Assembly (NCBI GenBank): GCA_937922435.1
Contig: CAKZVT010000039.1
Coordinates: 1 to 61,159 of the forward strand
Length of the DNA: 61,159 bases
Source of the DNA: an uncultured Prevotella sp.
GTDB lineage: Bacteria > Bacteroidota > Bacteroidia > Bacteroidales > Bacteroidaceae
Reading direction: 5' to 3'
Position numbers and translations under genes: made by a program. Below, in pieces: positions 32,908 through 41,834 of this stretch (its first letter is position 1; every line of letters starts with the position of its first letter). The notes beneath the pieces were generated by a model, which had not been told where the DNA came from, made no database searches, and saw nothing but the letters and a program-made list of their open reading frames with translations.

Positions 32908-33804
32908 ATGAAATCCTTTTTCTACCTGCAACGCAACGACCGGCGCGCCCTTTTGGCAGTGCTGGCCGTAATAGCCGCAGCCATAGGCGTGGTACACTAC
33001 GCCGGGACGAGCGGCGGCGAAGCACCCGAAGCCACGGCAGACAGCACCGCAACAGCGGAGGAAGGCAAGCAGGAGAAAGACGGAAACAGCAAAACGACGG
33101 AATATTACTACGCCGGAGAGCGCAAGGCGGAGCTGTTTACGTTCGACCCGAACACGGCGGACAGCACCCAGCTGCTGCGTCTCGGCCTCGCGCCGTGGCA
33201 GGTAAGGAGCATCTACCGATACCGCGCCAAGGGCGGAGTGTACCGCCAGAAGAGCGACTTCGCACGCCTGTACGGCCTCACCGCAGGGCAATACCGCCGG
33301 TTGGAGCCGTACATCAGCATATCGGAAGACTACCGTCCGGCGAGCGAAGTGTACTCGCAACCGCAGCCCGACACGTCAGCACGCGACACCGTGCGCTACC
33401 CCTTGAAGCTGCGCCCGGGGCAGACCGTCAGCCTCAACGCCGCCGACACCGCCCTGCTGAAGCGCGTGCCAGGCATAGGCAGCGGCTTCGCAAAGCGCAT
33501 AACGGCCTACCGCCAGCGGCTCGGCGGCTTCTACTCCACAGCCCAACTGCTTGAAATCGACGGCTTTCCGCAGTCCGCCCTGCCCTACTTCACCGCCGAC
33601 CCGTCGGCTTGCAAGCGGCTCAACCTGAATCGCCTTACGCTCAACCAGCTGCGCCGCCACCCCTACATCGGCTTCTACCGCGCAAAAACCATCATAGACC
33701 ACCGCCGTCTGCACGGCCAAATACGCAGCCTCGACGACCTTGCCCTGTACCGCGACTTTCCCCAGGAAGCCATCGAGCGGCTGCGGCATTACGTGGAGTT
33801 CTAA
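32908..33804 (+). CDS. Helix-hairpin-helix (ComEA-like) membrane-anchored protein
   Basis: 298 residues with an N-terminal membrane anchor (RALLAVLAVIAAAIGVVHYA, about 12-31). A low-complexity linker is followed by three helix-hairpin-helix modules: FDPNTADSTQLLRLGL, VSLNAADTALLKRVPGIGSG and LNLNRLTLNQLRRHPYIGF. The second carries the classic GIGSGFAKRI hairpin. ComEA proteins bind DNA in the periplasm for uptake. The anchor and extra modules make this a DNA-binding or uptake candidate, but no other competence genes are nearby. Confidence 0.88.
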   Translation: MKSFFYLQRNDRRALLAVLAVIAAAIGVVHYAGTSGGEAPEATADSTATAEEGKQEKDGNSKTTEYYYAGERKAELFTFDPNTADSTQLLRLGLAPWQVRSIYRYRAKGGVYRQKSDFARLYGLTAGQYRRLEPYISISEDYRPASEVYSQPQPDTSARDTVRYPLKLRPGQTVSLNAADTALLKRVPGIGSGFAKRITAYRQRLGGFYSTAQLLEIDGFPQSALPYFTADPSACKRLNLNRLTLNQLRRHPYIGFYRAKTIIDHRRLHGQIRSLDDLALYRDFPQEAIERLRHYVEF

Positions 33805-33839
33805 GGAAAACACAAGGCGCATACCACCCCAACCACACC

Positions 33840-33876
33840 TGACACCCACCCCAACCCTCCCGAAGGGAGGGAGCTT
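33840..33876 (-). repeat. G-run hairpin repeat, copy 7a
   Basis: TGACACCCACCCCAACCC followed by TCCCGAAGGGAGGGAGCTT. Inverse of copy 7b at 33987-34026. Confidence 0.85.
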
Positions 33877-33901
33877 AGTATGCTTTTTTTATTGTCCTTA
33901 T

Positions 33902-33964
33902 TTGGCTCATCTGGCCTATTCGGCCTATTAGCCCAATGAGACAAATAGGCCGGATAAGCCTGAC
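33902..33964. repeat. 9-bp degenerate array
   Basis: Seven units: TTGGCTCAT, CTGGCCTAT, TCGGCCTAT, TAGCCCAAT, GAGACAAAT, AGGCCGGAT, AAGCCTGAC. Confidence 0.75.
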
Positions 33965-33986
33965 AAGAAACCTCATTGCCTATGGT

Positions 33987-34026
33987 AATCAAGCTCCCTC
34001 CCTTCGGGAGGGTTGGGGTGGGTGTC
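33987..34026 (+). repeat. G-run hairpin repeat, copy 7b
   Basis: AATCAAGCTCCCTCCC followed by TTCGGGAGGGTTGGGGTGGG. It contains the G-quadruplex motif GGGAGGGTTGGGGTGGG. It abuts 4x22 copy H. Confidence 0.85.
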
Positions 34027-34112
34027 AAAAGGCCGTCTTTTACCTTCCAAAAGATGGCCTTTTAGCGTGCAATTCACGGCCTTTTGCAAGCCAAAAGACG
34101 GTCTTTTGCAAA
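34025..34112. repeat. 4x22 element, copy H
   Basis: Four 22-bp units (TCAAAAGGCCGTC, CCAAAAGATGGCC, GCAATTCACGGCC and CCAAAAGACGGTC types). No leader palindrome; it starts inside the end of a G-run repeat. Confidence 0.85.
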
Positions 34113-34173
34113 TTAACCGTTTTTTAACCGCAAGTTAATCCCTTGGTTAACCCCATATTAACAACGCGCGGCG

Positions 34174-34181
34174 TATTTTTG
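34174..34181 (+). promoter_or_regulatory. Putative -7 box of the first GH2 gene
   Basis: TATTTTTG, 57 nt before the ATG at 34238. No clear -33 element. Confidence 0.45.
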
Positions 34182-34237
34182 TCTGTACATGAAACACACG
34201 CCTTTAAGGCAAAATCAACCTATCACCAAAACACATC

Positions 34238-37200
34238 ATGAAAACAAAAGTATTGACAGTTTTAGTCTTCCTGCTGGCCTACGTAGGCGCAGCATGGGCC
34301 GACGTGGGACGCTACACGCAGTCCCTCGACGGCAGAGGGTGGCACTTGTGGTTTGACAAGGAAGCCCAGTGGCGCAACGACCGCCTGTACCTCCCCGGCG
34401 AAGTGACCGACCTATCCAAGCTGCCGGTCAATCCCCCGACGGGCGGATGGCAGCGGCTGCAAGACAACACCGACGCCGTCAGCGTAAACGTTCCGGGCAC
34501 GGTGGAGGAGTATCTCACCGTGACCGACTATCCGCGCCCCGAGCATTCAGAGGGCGTAAGCTGGTGGTGGCGCACACTGGAAGTGCCCTCCGCGGAGGCC
34601 GGCCGCCGCTTCCTGCTCTTCTTTGAGGCGGTAAGGATGCGCGCCGAGGTCTACCTTGACGGACAACTCGTAGCCTACGACATCATCGGCGAGACGCCTT
34701 TCCACGCCGACATAACCAAGTACGTAAAGCCGGGACACCGGCAGACGCTGGCCGTGCGCATAACCAACCCCGGCGGAAACTTCCACTGGCAGGACTTCAC
34801 CGCGCAGCGTTGGGGCGACTACCTCATACCGCCCGGCCGCGGCTTCAGCGGCATCATAGGCCGGGTGAAGCTCGTCGGGGTGGACGACGTACACATATCC
34901 GACCTCTACATGCAGAACACGCCTACGCCGACCACGGCCAACGCCATCGTGACCGTTGACAACGCGTCGGGCAAAACGCAGAAAAAAGACATCCTCGTAA
35001 CCGTCCGCGAAAAGGCCGAAGGCGGCAAGACCGTCTTCACCAAGCGGCTCAAGGGCGTAGAGATACCGGCAGGCGGCAAGGCCGTTACCGTAAGTATCGA
35101 CGTGCCCGACGCCAAGCTGTGGGACATATCGTCGCCAAACCTCTACGTGTGCGACGCCAAACTGACGAAAGGCAAGCGCACCTTGGACGCTGACAGCCGC
35201 ACGTTCGGCTTCCGCTGGTTCACCGCCGACGGCATAGGCAGCGACGCGGTGCTGCGCCTCAACGGGCGGCGCGTGATGCTGCGCAGCGCAATCAGCTGGG
35301 GCTACTTCCCCGTAACGGGTCTCGGAGCGACCGAAGAGATGGCCGAAACGCAAGTCCGCGCAGCACAGAGCATGGGCCTCAACATGCTCAACTTCCACCG
35401 CTGCATGGGCAGCCCCATCGTGCTCGACAAGGCCGACGAACTCGGCCTGCTCTACTACGAAGAGCCGGGCGGCTTCCATTCGGCAGGCCACGACCCCTTC
35501 ATCCGCGCCATAGTGAACGAGAAACTGCGCCGCATGGTCTACCGCGACCGCAGCCATCCCAGTCTCATAATCTACAACCTAATCAACGAGTTCGGCGGAG
35601 CGTTCTCGCGGGACAAGGCTCTCGTGGCCAAGCGTATGGACGACATGCGCAAGGCCCACGCCATAGACCCCAGCCGCATAATGACGTTCACCTCGGGATG
35701 GGCAGGCAAGGAATGGGCGGAAGAGGACTCCAAGGCGCACATGATGCCGTTCGACTCTACGCTGTACATGCGCGGATGGTACGACAACCACCGCGCCGGA
35801 GGCCCTGCCACATGGGAGGAAGGCTACTACAAAGGGCCTAAGGACAACCTGATGTACACCTCCAACCGCCGCGAAATATACATGCGCGGCGAGGAAGGGG
35901 CCATCTCCACGCCGCCGCGCCTCGAACTAATCAACGCCAAACTGGCGCAGACGGGCAAGACAGGATGGGACGGACTGTTCTGGAAAAGCCAGTACCAGGC
36001 GTTCAAAAAGTACTTCGCCGACAAGGGGCTTGCGCCCTGCTTCGGCACGCTCGACTCCCTAACGCGCAGCATGGGCGACGTCCAGCTGGAGCACCAGGGC
36101 CGCCGCATAGAGGGCATGCGCATGCAGGACATAGGCGACGCATACGTAATCAACGGATGGGAGAGCATGCCTTACGACAACCACTCGGGCGTGGTGGACA
36201 TCTACCGCAACCCGAAAGGCACGCTGTCGGCGTTCAGATACTACACGCAACCGCTCTACGTGGCCGTAGCTTCGCGCAACCAGGTGGTGCGTCTGCCCGG
36301 CAAGGCGACGGCTGACTTCTACATAGTAAACGAGAAGGACGTGAAGGGCGCTCACACGCTTAGCGTAAAGATGCTCGCCCCAGACGGGCGCGAGGTGTAC
36401 AGCCAAGCGGCCGACGTGGGCATCACTGGCGGCGACACGTTCGGCCAGCTGCTGCTTGAAGGCGTCGAGATGCCCGTCAACGGCGGCGAAGGCACTTACC
36501 GCATACTTGCCGAACTGAAAGACAACGGCGGCAAGACCGTAGCCTGCGGCCACGACGAAGTGGTCGCGGTAAGCTGGCAGGCGGCCGACCTAGCAGGCCA
36601 AGGAGCGTACTACGGCAACGGCGGCGACAAGGTGGCGGCCTTCTACAAGCAGGCTACGGGGCACGAACTGGCGGCCTTCACCGCGGAGACAGGCAAGCTC
36701 GACTGGCTCGTGGTCAACCGTTCGTCGCTCGACGAGCCGTCCCTGATGCCCGCGTCATGCTTCAAGGACAAGGACGGACGGAGCACACTCAAGGCTTCAT
36801 GGTTCCGCGACCAGGACTTCAACGGCCTCGCGGCGACCAAGACGGCGGACGACATCAACTGCTCGTTCACGGACGGGGCACAGCCCGACGACTGCCTGTC
36901 GGCCAACCAACCCTTCTCCGTGAAATGGGAAGGCTACATCTACCCCACCGAGACAGGCATCTACATGCTCGGCGTGGAGACCAACCGCGGCGTGCGCATA
37001 CACGTCAACGGCGAGCAGCTGGTCGACCAGTACAACAACAATAAGCCGGTGAAGAACCAACGCCCCGTCAAGCTCGAAGCAGGCAAACCTGCCCACATCG
37101 AGGTAATATACAGGCAAAGCGCGCAGGACGGCTACGTCAGGCTGATGTGGTCAACGCCCAGCTCTACGTCCATCGCGCCTAAAACGCTGCTCGACCGCGT

Positions 37201-37639
37201 GAAAAACGACGGCACGACGCTCGTGCTCCTCGGCCAGGCGGAGACGTGGATGGAGGCCGTGGCCGACTATACCGGCGTGAAGTATGACGGCTACTACGCC
37301 GTAGGCAAGGACTGGATTGGCGGCATACACTTCGTCAAGGAGCATCCGCTCTTCGACGGACTGCCCGTCAACACGGCCATGAACTGGCCCTACCAGGCCG
37401 TCGTCCGCGACGGCGACCAGCGTTACGGCTTCCGCATAGAGGGCGAAGAGCTGGCCGCAGGCTCGTACCGCAGCATGCCGTTCAACCTCGGTACGGCCGT
37501 CGGGGTAATACCCTGCGGCAAGGGTAAAATCATCTTCTCCACGCTCGACATTGCCGACAACCTCGACAATCCGTCAGGTCCGGCCGAGGTGGCGAGGAAA
37601 CTTCTGTGCAACTACATCAAGTATTCGCAGGCCAAGTAA
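34238..37639 (+). CDS. Secreted GH2-family glycoside hydrolase with PA14 domain
   Basis: 1133 residues with a signal peptide (cleaved about residue 21, GAAWA/D). A sugar-binding jelly roll (about 30-220) and an immunoglobulin-like domain (220-330) precede the TIM barrel. The candidate acid/base is Glu451 in YNLINEFGG and the candidate nucleophile Glu642 in VINGWESMPYDN. A PA14 domain (about 852-978: WFRDQDFNGL ... WEGYIYPTETGIYMLGVE ... DGYVRLMW) is a carbohydrate-binding module. The C-terminal 150 residues form an alpha/beta domain without recognised motifs. Beta-galactosidase-, mannosidase- or glucuronidase-like activities are all possible. It forms a pair with the next gene. Confidence 0.9.
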   Translation: MKTKVLTVLVFLLAYVGAAWADVGRYTQSLDGRGWHLWFDKEAQWRNDRLYLPGEVTDLSKLPVNPPTGGWQRLQDNTDAVSVNVPGTVEEYLTVTDYPRPEHSEGVSWWWRTLEVPSAEAGRRFLLFFEAVRMRAEVYLDGQLVAYDIIGETPFHADITKYVKPGHRQTLAVRITNPGGNFHWQDFTAQRWGDYLIPPGRGFSGIIGRVKLVGVDDVHISDLYMQNTPTPTTANAIVTVDNASGKTQKKDILVTVREKAEGGKTVFTKRLKGVEIPAGGKAVTVSIDVPDAKLWDISSPNLYVCDAKLTKGKRTLDADSRTFGFRWFTADGIGSDAVLRLNGRRVMLRSAISWGYFPVTGLGATEEMAETQVRAAQSMGLNMLNFHRCMGSPIVLDKADELGLLYYEEPGGFHSAGHDPFIRAIVNEKLRRMVYRDRSHPSLIIYNLINEFGGAFSRDKALVAKRMDDMRKAHAIDPSRIMTFTSGWAGKEWAEEDSKAHMMPFDSTLYMRGWYDNHRAGGPATWEEGYYKGPKDNLMYTSNRREIYMRGEEGAISTPPRLELINAKLAQTGKTGWDGLFWKSQYQAFKKYFADKGLAPCFGTLDSLTRSMGDVQLEHQGRRIEGMRMQDIGDAYVINGWESMPYDNHSGVVDIYRNPKGTLSAFRYYTQPLYVAVASRNQVVRLPGKATADFYIVNEKDVKGAHTLSVKMLAPDGREVYSQAADVGITGGDTFGQLLLEGVEMPVNGGEGTYRILAELKDNGGKTVACGHDEVVAVSWQAADLAGQGAYYGNGGDKVAAFYKQATGHELAAFTAETGKLDWLVVNRSSLDEPSLMPASCFKDKDGRSTLKASWFRDQDFNGLAATKTADDINCSFTDGAQPDDCLSANQPFSVKWEGYIYPTETGIYMLGVETNRGVRIHVNGEQLVDQYNNNKPVKNQRPVKLEAGKPAHIEVIYRQSAQDGYVRLMWSTPSSTSIAPKTLLDRVKNDGTTLVLLGQAETWMEAVADYTGVKYDGYYAVGKDWIGGIHFVKEHPLFDGLPVNTAMNWPYQAVVRDGDQRYGFRIEGEELAAGSYRSMPFNLGTAVGVIPCGKGKIIFSTLDIADNLDNPSGPAEVARKLLCNYIKYSQAK

Positions 37640-37801
37640 GCACCGGCCGAACGGCCACTGGCAACGGTTTCATAACTCTCTGACAATCAATATGTTTGCA
37701 AAAGGCCGTCTTTTAGAAGCTAAAAGACGGCCTTTCAGCCTGCAAAACACGGCCTTTTGCAACGCGAAAGACCACGTATTGAAAAACAACCTAACAACAC
37801 C
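37640..37801. other. Gap between the two GH2 genes
   Basis: 162 bp occupied mainly by 4x22 copy I. No promoter match is evident, so the two GH2 genes could share a transcript if the copy I hairpins are read through. Confidence 0.5.
37698..37785 (+). repeat. 4x22 element, copy I
   Basis: Four 22-bp units. Units 1 and 2 pair (AAAAGGCCGTCTTTTAG / CTAAAAGACGGCCTTT). Unit 3 carries AAAACACGGCCTTTTGC. Leader CTGACAATCAA lies 7 nt upstream. Confidence 0.9.
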
Positions 37802-40717
37802 ATGAAGACAAAAAGCATTTTACATACCCTCCGACGGCTCGCAGCCGCGCTGCTGCTAGCCGCCCCAACCGTCACCGCCGAAGCGCAACAGACGGTGTTC
37901 CAGCGCGACTTCTCACCGGCGGAAGGACTGGTAACGCCTGCCGAAAAGCCGTACCGCGACGAGCTGTGCCTCAACGGCTACTGGGAAATACAGCCCAAAC
38001 AAGTGCCGCAGACATGGAAAAGCGGCACGGGCATAGCCCCAGAGCTGCCACCGCCCACCGACGACGGATGGGAGGAAACGAGGCTGAAAGTGCCCTCGCC
38101 AATCAACGTGAACGACTGGGGACACGGCTACAAGACCGGCGAAGGAACGAAGAACCCCTATACGCCAAGCTCCATATACTACCCGAGCTACCCCGAGCGG
38201 TGGAACAACGTGCGTATGGCGTGGCTTAGAAAGACGTTCAGCGTGCCGCAGGAATGGGACGGCAGGCGCATCGTGCTGCACTTCGAGGCCGTGGCAGGCG
38301 ACTGCGTAGTGATGGTGAACGGACGCGAAGTGTGCCGCAACTTCGACTCCCACCTGCCCTTCGAGGCCGACATCACCGACGCCGTAGACCGCCGCGGCGG
38401 CAACGAACTGCTGGCAGGCGTGCGCCACAGCAAGCTGTTTGACAAGGTGCATCCCGACTATCCGAAGATGGCGGCGACGTATCCGCCCGGCTCAAACACC
38501 GACAACCTTATCGGCATCTGGCAGGACGTGTTCCTCCGGGCGTTGCCCGAGGTCAGCGTCACCGACGTGTTCGTGCAGCCGTGGGTCGACCGCGGCGAGC
38601 TGCTTGTTGACGTAACTATCAGCAACACGTCGGCAAAGGCGCAGACGGTGACCGTAGGCGGCGAGGCGAAAGAATGGCTCAACCACGCCGGGAAGGACAT
38701 CCTCACCGCCCCGGAACCCAACTGGAGTCTCGGGCGGAGCGTGCTTTCCATGCAAGAAACGGACAAACTGAAATTGCAGGCAGGGCAAAGCCGCACGCTG
38801 ACACTGCGCAGGAAGGTGGACGGCGAGCTGGCTCTCTGGTCGCCTGACGCACCCAACCTGTACACGCTCCTGCTCGACCTGAAAGACAAGAAGGGACGCA
38901 CCATAGACCGCAAGGCCACACGCTTCGGCTGGAGACAGCTCAAAATAGAGGGCGGCGAGTTTCGCCTGAACGGCAAGAAAATACAGTGTTTCGGCGACAT
39001 ACAGCACCCCTTCAGCGCATATATATGCTCGCGCCGCTTCGCATACGCATGGTACAAGATGATTAAAGACTTCGGCGGCAACGCCGTAAGGCCGCACGCA
39101 CAGCCGTGGCCGAGGGTGTATTACGACCTGGCCGACGAGATGGGACTGCTCGTTTTGGACGAGACGGCGCTCTTCGGCAGCTCCATCCGCCTCAACTTCG
39201 AGGAAGAGCTGACCTGGCAACGCTCTCAGGAGCACCTGCGGCGGCTCATCATGCGCGACCGCAACCACCCCTCCGTAATAGGCTGGAGCGCAGGCAACGA
39301 GACCTTTGCCATAGCCCTTCTGAACAAGCCTCCCAAGGAAATGGCGGCCAAATGGGACGACAAGCTGGTGGCGTTGACGCTAAGCGCAAGGCAATACGAC
39401 CCGACACGGGGCTTCATTACGCTTGACGGCGACCGCGACATGGACGGCCGACTGCCAGTATGGAGCAAGCACTTCAGCCACGGTCTGCGGCTTGAGGACC
39501 TGCCGAAGGGCATAGGCAAGCCCTTGGTTGTTGGCGAATCGGGCGCCACTTACTACGGCAAGCCGTCACAGTTGTACCTCTTCGTGGGCGAAAAGGCTTA
39601 CCTCTCATACACAGGACGCAGCGAAGCGTTGGCCATTGACGTGTATCAGAACGTGGTACAGATGGCCAAACCCTACCTGGCTTACTACTCCCCGTCGGAA
39701 GTATGCTGGTTCGGCTTGGAGCACATGAACCTCGGCTACCACGACTTCAGCCGCCTGCCACGCATCACCGACGGCGTGTTCGCAGGCCGTCCTTACGTCG
39801 AGGGCAAGCCGGGATACCAGTACGAGCGCATCCCTCCATACGTTACGACATTCAATCCGGGTCTCGACCCGAGCCTGCCTCTATACAAACCGCTGCCCAT
39901 GTTCAACGCGCTGAAGGCGGCAGTGACGGGCTGCGGCACGTGGGCAGAGTACAAAGAGGTGAAGCATCCGCAGCGTCCAGCCTTCCCGAAGGCGGCATAC
40001 CGCACGGCATACCTGGCAGGAAAGGCCGGCAAGGAGCTTAGAGACTTCCTTGCACGCAACGGCATAACACTGACCGACAAGCCGTCGGAGACCGCGCTGT
40101 GCATCGTCGACGCCGACGCAGTAACAGCCGAAGGAATGAAAGACGCGGCAGCCTTCATGGAGCGGCACGGCAGCGACGGCGGCCTGCTGCTGGCCTTGGG
40201 CACGGGCGAAAGGCTAAGCCCGGCGTTGCAGGAGTGGCTGCCCGAGACGGTTACTCTGACCGACCGGCAGGCCACATCGCTTGAAACAGACAAGCGGACG
40301 GCGTGGGGACGCTACTTTGAACTGCCCGACTTGTACTTCAGCGAGGCCGAAGGCGACCGCCGCGTGATGAAGCACGGGCTGGCCGGAGGCATGGCCGAGA
40401 AGGGTACGGTGGTGCTGAAGGCCGCGCGGACAGACTGGAGTCTGTTCAACAACGTAGCCGAACACTGGAAGTGCGCACAAGTAGTGTTATACGAAGCGTT
40501 GGAGAAACCCGGAGGCGCGGCTCTGCTGACATACCCCATTGGCAAGGCGACCGTCGCCCTGTCGGTAATCGACTACCGCCCGAAGGCCAAGGAGTACGCC
40601 GCCTTCTGGCAACTGCTGTTCAAGGCGATGGGTATAGACACCGCCCCCGATGACGGCAAAACGCCGGACGGCAAGCGGAAAGAACACGACCTGCTGATGG
40701 ACGGGCCGGTGGACTAA
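37802..40717 (+). CDS. Secreted GH2-family glycoside hydrolase
   Basis: 971 residues from the ATG at 37802 (signal peptide with LAAALLLAAPTVTAEAQ). An in-frame ATG at 37757 lies in a repeat and would spoil the signal. The sugar-binding jelly roll includes WLRKTFSVPQEWDGRRIVLH. The immunoglobulin-like domain is followed by the barrel, with candidate acid/base Glu500 in SAGNETFA and candidate nucleophile Glu579 in VVGESGATYYG. The C-terminal part resembles a glutamine-amidotransferase-like fold only weakly. The stop codon TAA overlaps the TAG of the convergent EFR1 gene by 2 nt. The substrate is unknown; plant or host glycans are likely. Confidence 0.9.
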   Translation: MKTKSILHTLRRLAAALLLAAPTVTAEAQQTVFQRDFSPAEGLVTPAEKPYRDELCLNGYWEIQPKQVPQTWKSGTGIAPELPPPTDDGWEETRLKVPSPINVNDWGHGYKTGEGTKNPYTPSSIYYPSYPERWNNVRMAWLRKTFSVPQEWDGRRIVLHFEAVAGDCVVMVNGREVCRNFDSHLPFEADITDAVDRRGGNELLAGVRHSKLFDKVHPDYPKMAATYPPGSNTDNLIGIWQDVFLRALPEVSVTDVFVQPWVDRGELLVDVTISNTSAKAQTVTVGGEAKEWLNHAGKDILTAPEPNWSLGRSVLSMQETDKLKLQAGQSRTLTLRRKVDGELALWSPDAPNLYTLLLDLKDKKGRTIDRKATRFGWRQLKIEGGEFRLNGKKIQCFGDIQHPFSAYICSRRFAYAWYKMIKDFGGNAVRPHAQPWPRVYYDLADEMGLLVLDETALFGSSIRLNFEEELTWQRSQEHLRRLIMRDRNHPSVIGWSAGNETFAIALLNKPPKEMAAKWDDKLVALTLSARQYDPTRGFITLDGDRDMDGRLPVWSKHFSHGLRLEDLPKGIGKPLVVGESGATYYGKPSQLYLFVGEKAYLSYTGRSEALAIDVYQNVVQMAKPYLAYYSPSEVCWFGLEHMNLGYHDFSRLPRITDGVFAGRPYVEGKPGYQYERIPPYVTTFNPGLDPSLPLYKPLPMFNALKAAVTGCGTWAEYKEVKHPQRPAFPKAAYRTAYLAGKAGKELRDFLARNGITLTDKPSETALCIVDADAVTAEGMKDAAAFMERHGSDGGLLLALGTGERLSPALQEWLPETVTLTDRQATSLETDKRTAWGRYFELPDLYFSEAEGDRRVMKHGLAGGMAEKGTVVLKAARTDWSLFNNVAEHWKCAQVVLYEALEKPGGAALLTYPIGKATVALSVIDYRPKAKEYAAFWQLLFKAMGIDTAPDDGKTPDGKRKEHDLLMDGPVD

Positions 40718-41499
40718 AAAAACGTTTCAGGCTCTTTCCTGGCCGAGAACGCCGCGGTAAACTTGGCACCGAAGGCGGCGTAAGCGTCGCCGCGGAACAT
40801 GCGTGCGCCATGCGGACACACCACGACGCAGCGCCCGCAGGCGATGCACCGGGCGCTGTCGGTGGCGCAGGGAGCGTCTTCAGATATGGCCTTTTCCGGG
40901 CAGAGACGCACGCAGGTGAGGCATTTTGTACACAGGGAGGCGTCGCCCGTAGGGCAGAACGTCGACGCACCGCCCTGCTTGTAGGGGCGGTTACCCTTCA
41001 CTTTCAATGCATGCAGCATGGCAATATTGCCTGTATCGGCCAGCAAAGAGGCGCAACGCCGGGCGAAGGCGGCGGCCGCATGAAGGTCGGCAGCGTCGGG
41101 ACGGCCGGCCGCAACGGCAGGGAATATGCAGTGGCGGCCGATAAACGCGCCGGCGGCCACGGCGCGGAAGCCCTGCGCCTCGACGCAATCCTGAAGCTCT
41201 ACGAGCGCATCGTCATAGTCGCGGTTGCCGTAGACGCACACCACTATGGCTGGCGTGCCGCAGCCGCGGAACATCCTCAACGCCTCGGCCATGCGCCCGG
41301 GGATGCGCCCCGCGTAAACAGGCGCAGCGGCGAGGAACAGCTGTCCCTCGCCGCCGACAGTCGTCACGGCCTGCGGCAGGGCGCAGGTAACGTCGTGCTC
41401 CACAACGGAGCTGCCTATGGCGCGCGCCATCTCGCGCACCACGGAGCGCGTGGTGTAGGTCGCGCTGAAATACACTGAATGGATGGTCTGTATGTTCAT
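40714..41499 (-). CDS. EFR1-family ferredoxin/flavodoxin-like protein
   Basis: 261 residues. The N-terminal half is flavodoxin-like (VYFSATYTTRSVVREMARAIG for FMN phosphate binding, then AAPVYAGRIPGRMAEAL and VCVYGNRDYDDA). The C-terminal half carries two 4Fe-4S sites: CTKCLTCVRLCP and CIACGRCVVVCP. This domain order defines EFR1-type proteins, proposed electron carriers of anaerobes. A full promoter (41545-41575) precedes it. It is convergent with, and overlaps at the stop codon, the GH2 gene. Confidence 0.92.
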   Translation of the reverse strand: MNIQTIHSVYFSATYTTRSVVREMARAIGSSVVEHDVTCALPQAVTTVGGEGQLFLAAAPVYAGRIPGRMAEALRMFRGCGTPAIVVCVYGNRDYDDALVELQDCVEAQGFRAVAAGAFIGRHCIFPAVAAGRPDAADLHAAAAFARRCASLLADTGNIAMLHALKVKGNRPYKQGGASTFCPTGDASLCTKCLTCVRLCPEKAISEDAPCATDSARCIACGRCVVVCPHGARMFRGDAYAAFGAKFTAAFSARKEPETFF

Positions 41500-41544
41500 A
41501 ATCCTTGGTTTGGGGTTGAATACATTGCAAAATAGTTGCTTCTA

Positions 41545-41575
41545 CAAAAGTAATAAAAGCCGGGCGCAATGCAAA
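41545..41575 (-). promoter_or_regulatory. Promoter of the EFR1 gene
   Basis: On the minus strand, TTTG, 19 nt, TACTTTTG (41545-41552), about 46 nt upstream of the ATG. A full consensus match. Confidence 0.7.
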
Positions 41576-41592
41576 ATAAAAACAAACGAAAT

Positions 41593-41680
41593 GCAAGAGG
41601 CGGTCTTTTATCGTGCAAAAGGCCACGTTTTGCACGATAAAAGGCCATGTTTTGCAATGCGAAACACGGCCTTTTGGAAA
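41593..41680 (-). repeat. 4x22 element, copy J
   Basis: Four 22-bp units with GTC, CACG, CATG and GTG core variants. The leader is on the right (CTGACTGCCAA on the minus strand, 7 nt away). It sits between two divergent promoters. Confidence 0.88.
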
Positions 41681-41777
41681 GGCGTTGGCAGTCAGGCAGT
41701 TACAGAGCGACGGCAAGACTGTGCGCCGACGACGGCGTAAGGGGCTGGAAGCGGCGGTGCAAAAAACGGCGGATAAA

Positions 41778-41809
41778 TTTTGGAATGCCCGTGATTTTCA
41801 TTATTTTTG
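41778..41809 (+). promoter_or_regulatory. Promoter of the DUF59/LpxH operon
   Basis: TTTTG (41778-41782), 19 nt, TATTTTTG (41802-41809), 25 nt before the ATG at 41835. A full consensus match. Confidence 0.75.
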
Positions 41810-41834
41810 TAATCAGATAATCACCTACAACGCT

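Larger units (their letters stand above)
33805..34237. other. Intergenic block: inverted G-run pair, 9-bp array, 4x22 copy H, promoter
   Basis: No gene. Two inverted G-run repeats (33840-33876 and 33987-34026) bracket a 9-bp array. Copy H follows immediately. A TATTTTTG -7 box at 34174 lies 64 nt before the GH2 gene. Confidence 0.75.
41500..41834. other. Divergent gap with two promoters and 4x22 copy J
   Basis: No gene. The EFR1 promoter is at 41545-41575 (minus), copy J at 41593-41680 and the DUF59-gene promoter at 41778-41809 (plus). A longer reading frame from 41613 passes through the repeat and is unlikely. Confidence 0.75.

Noticed and set aside
41613..41834. N-terminal extension of the DUF59 protein
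   Set aside because: It would translate 4x22 copy J and the promoter. The family N-terminus begins at the ATG at 41835.
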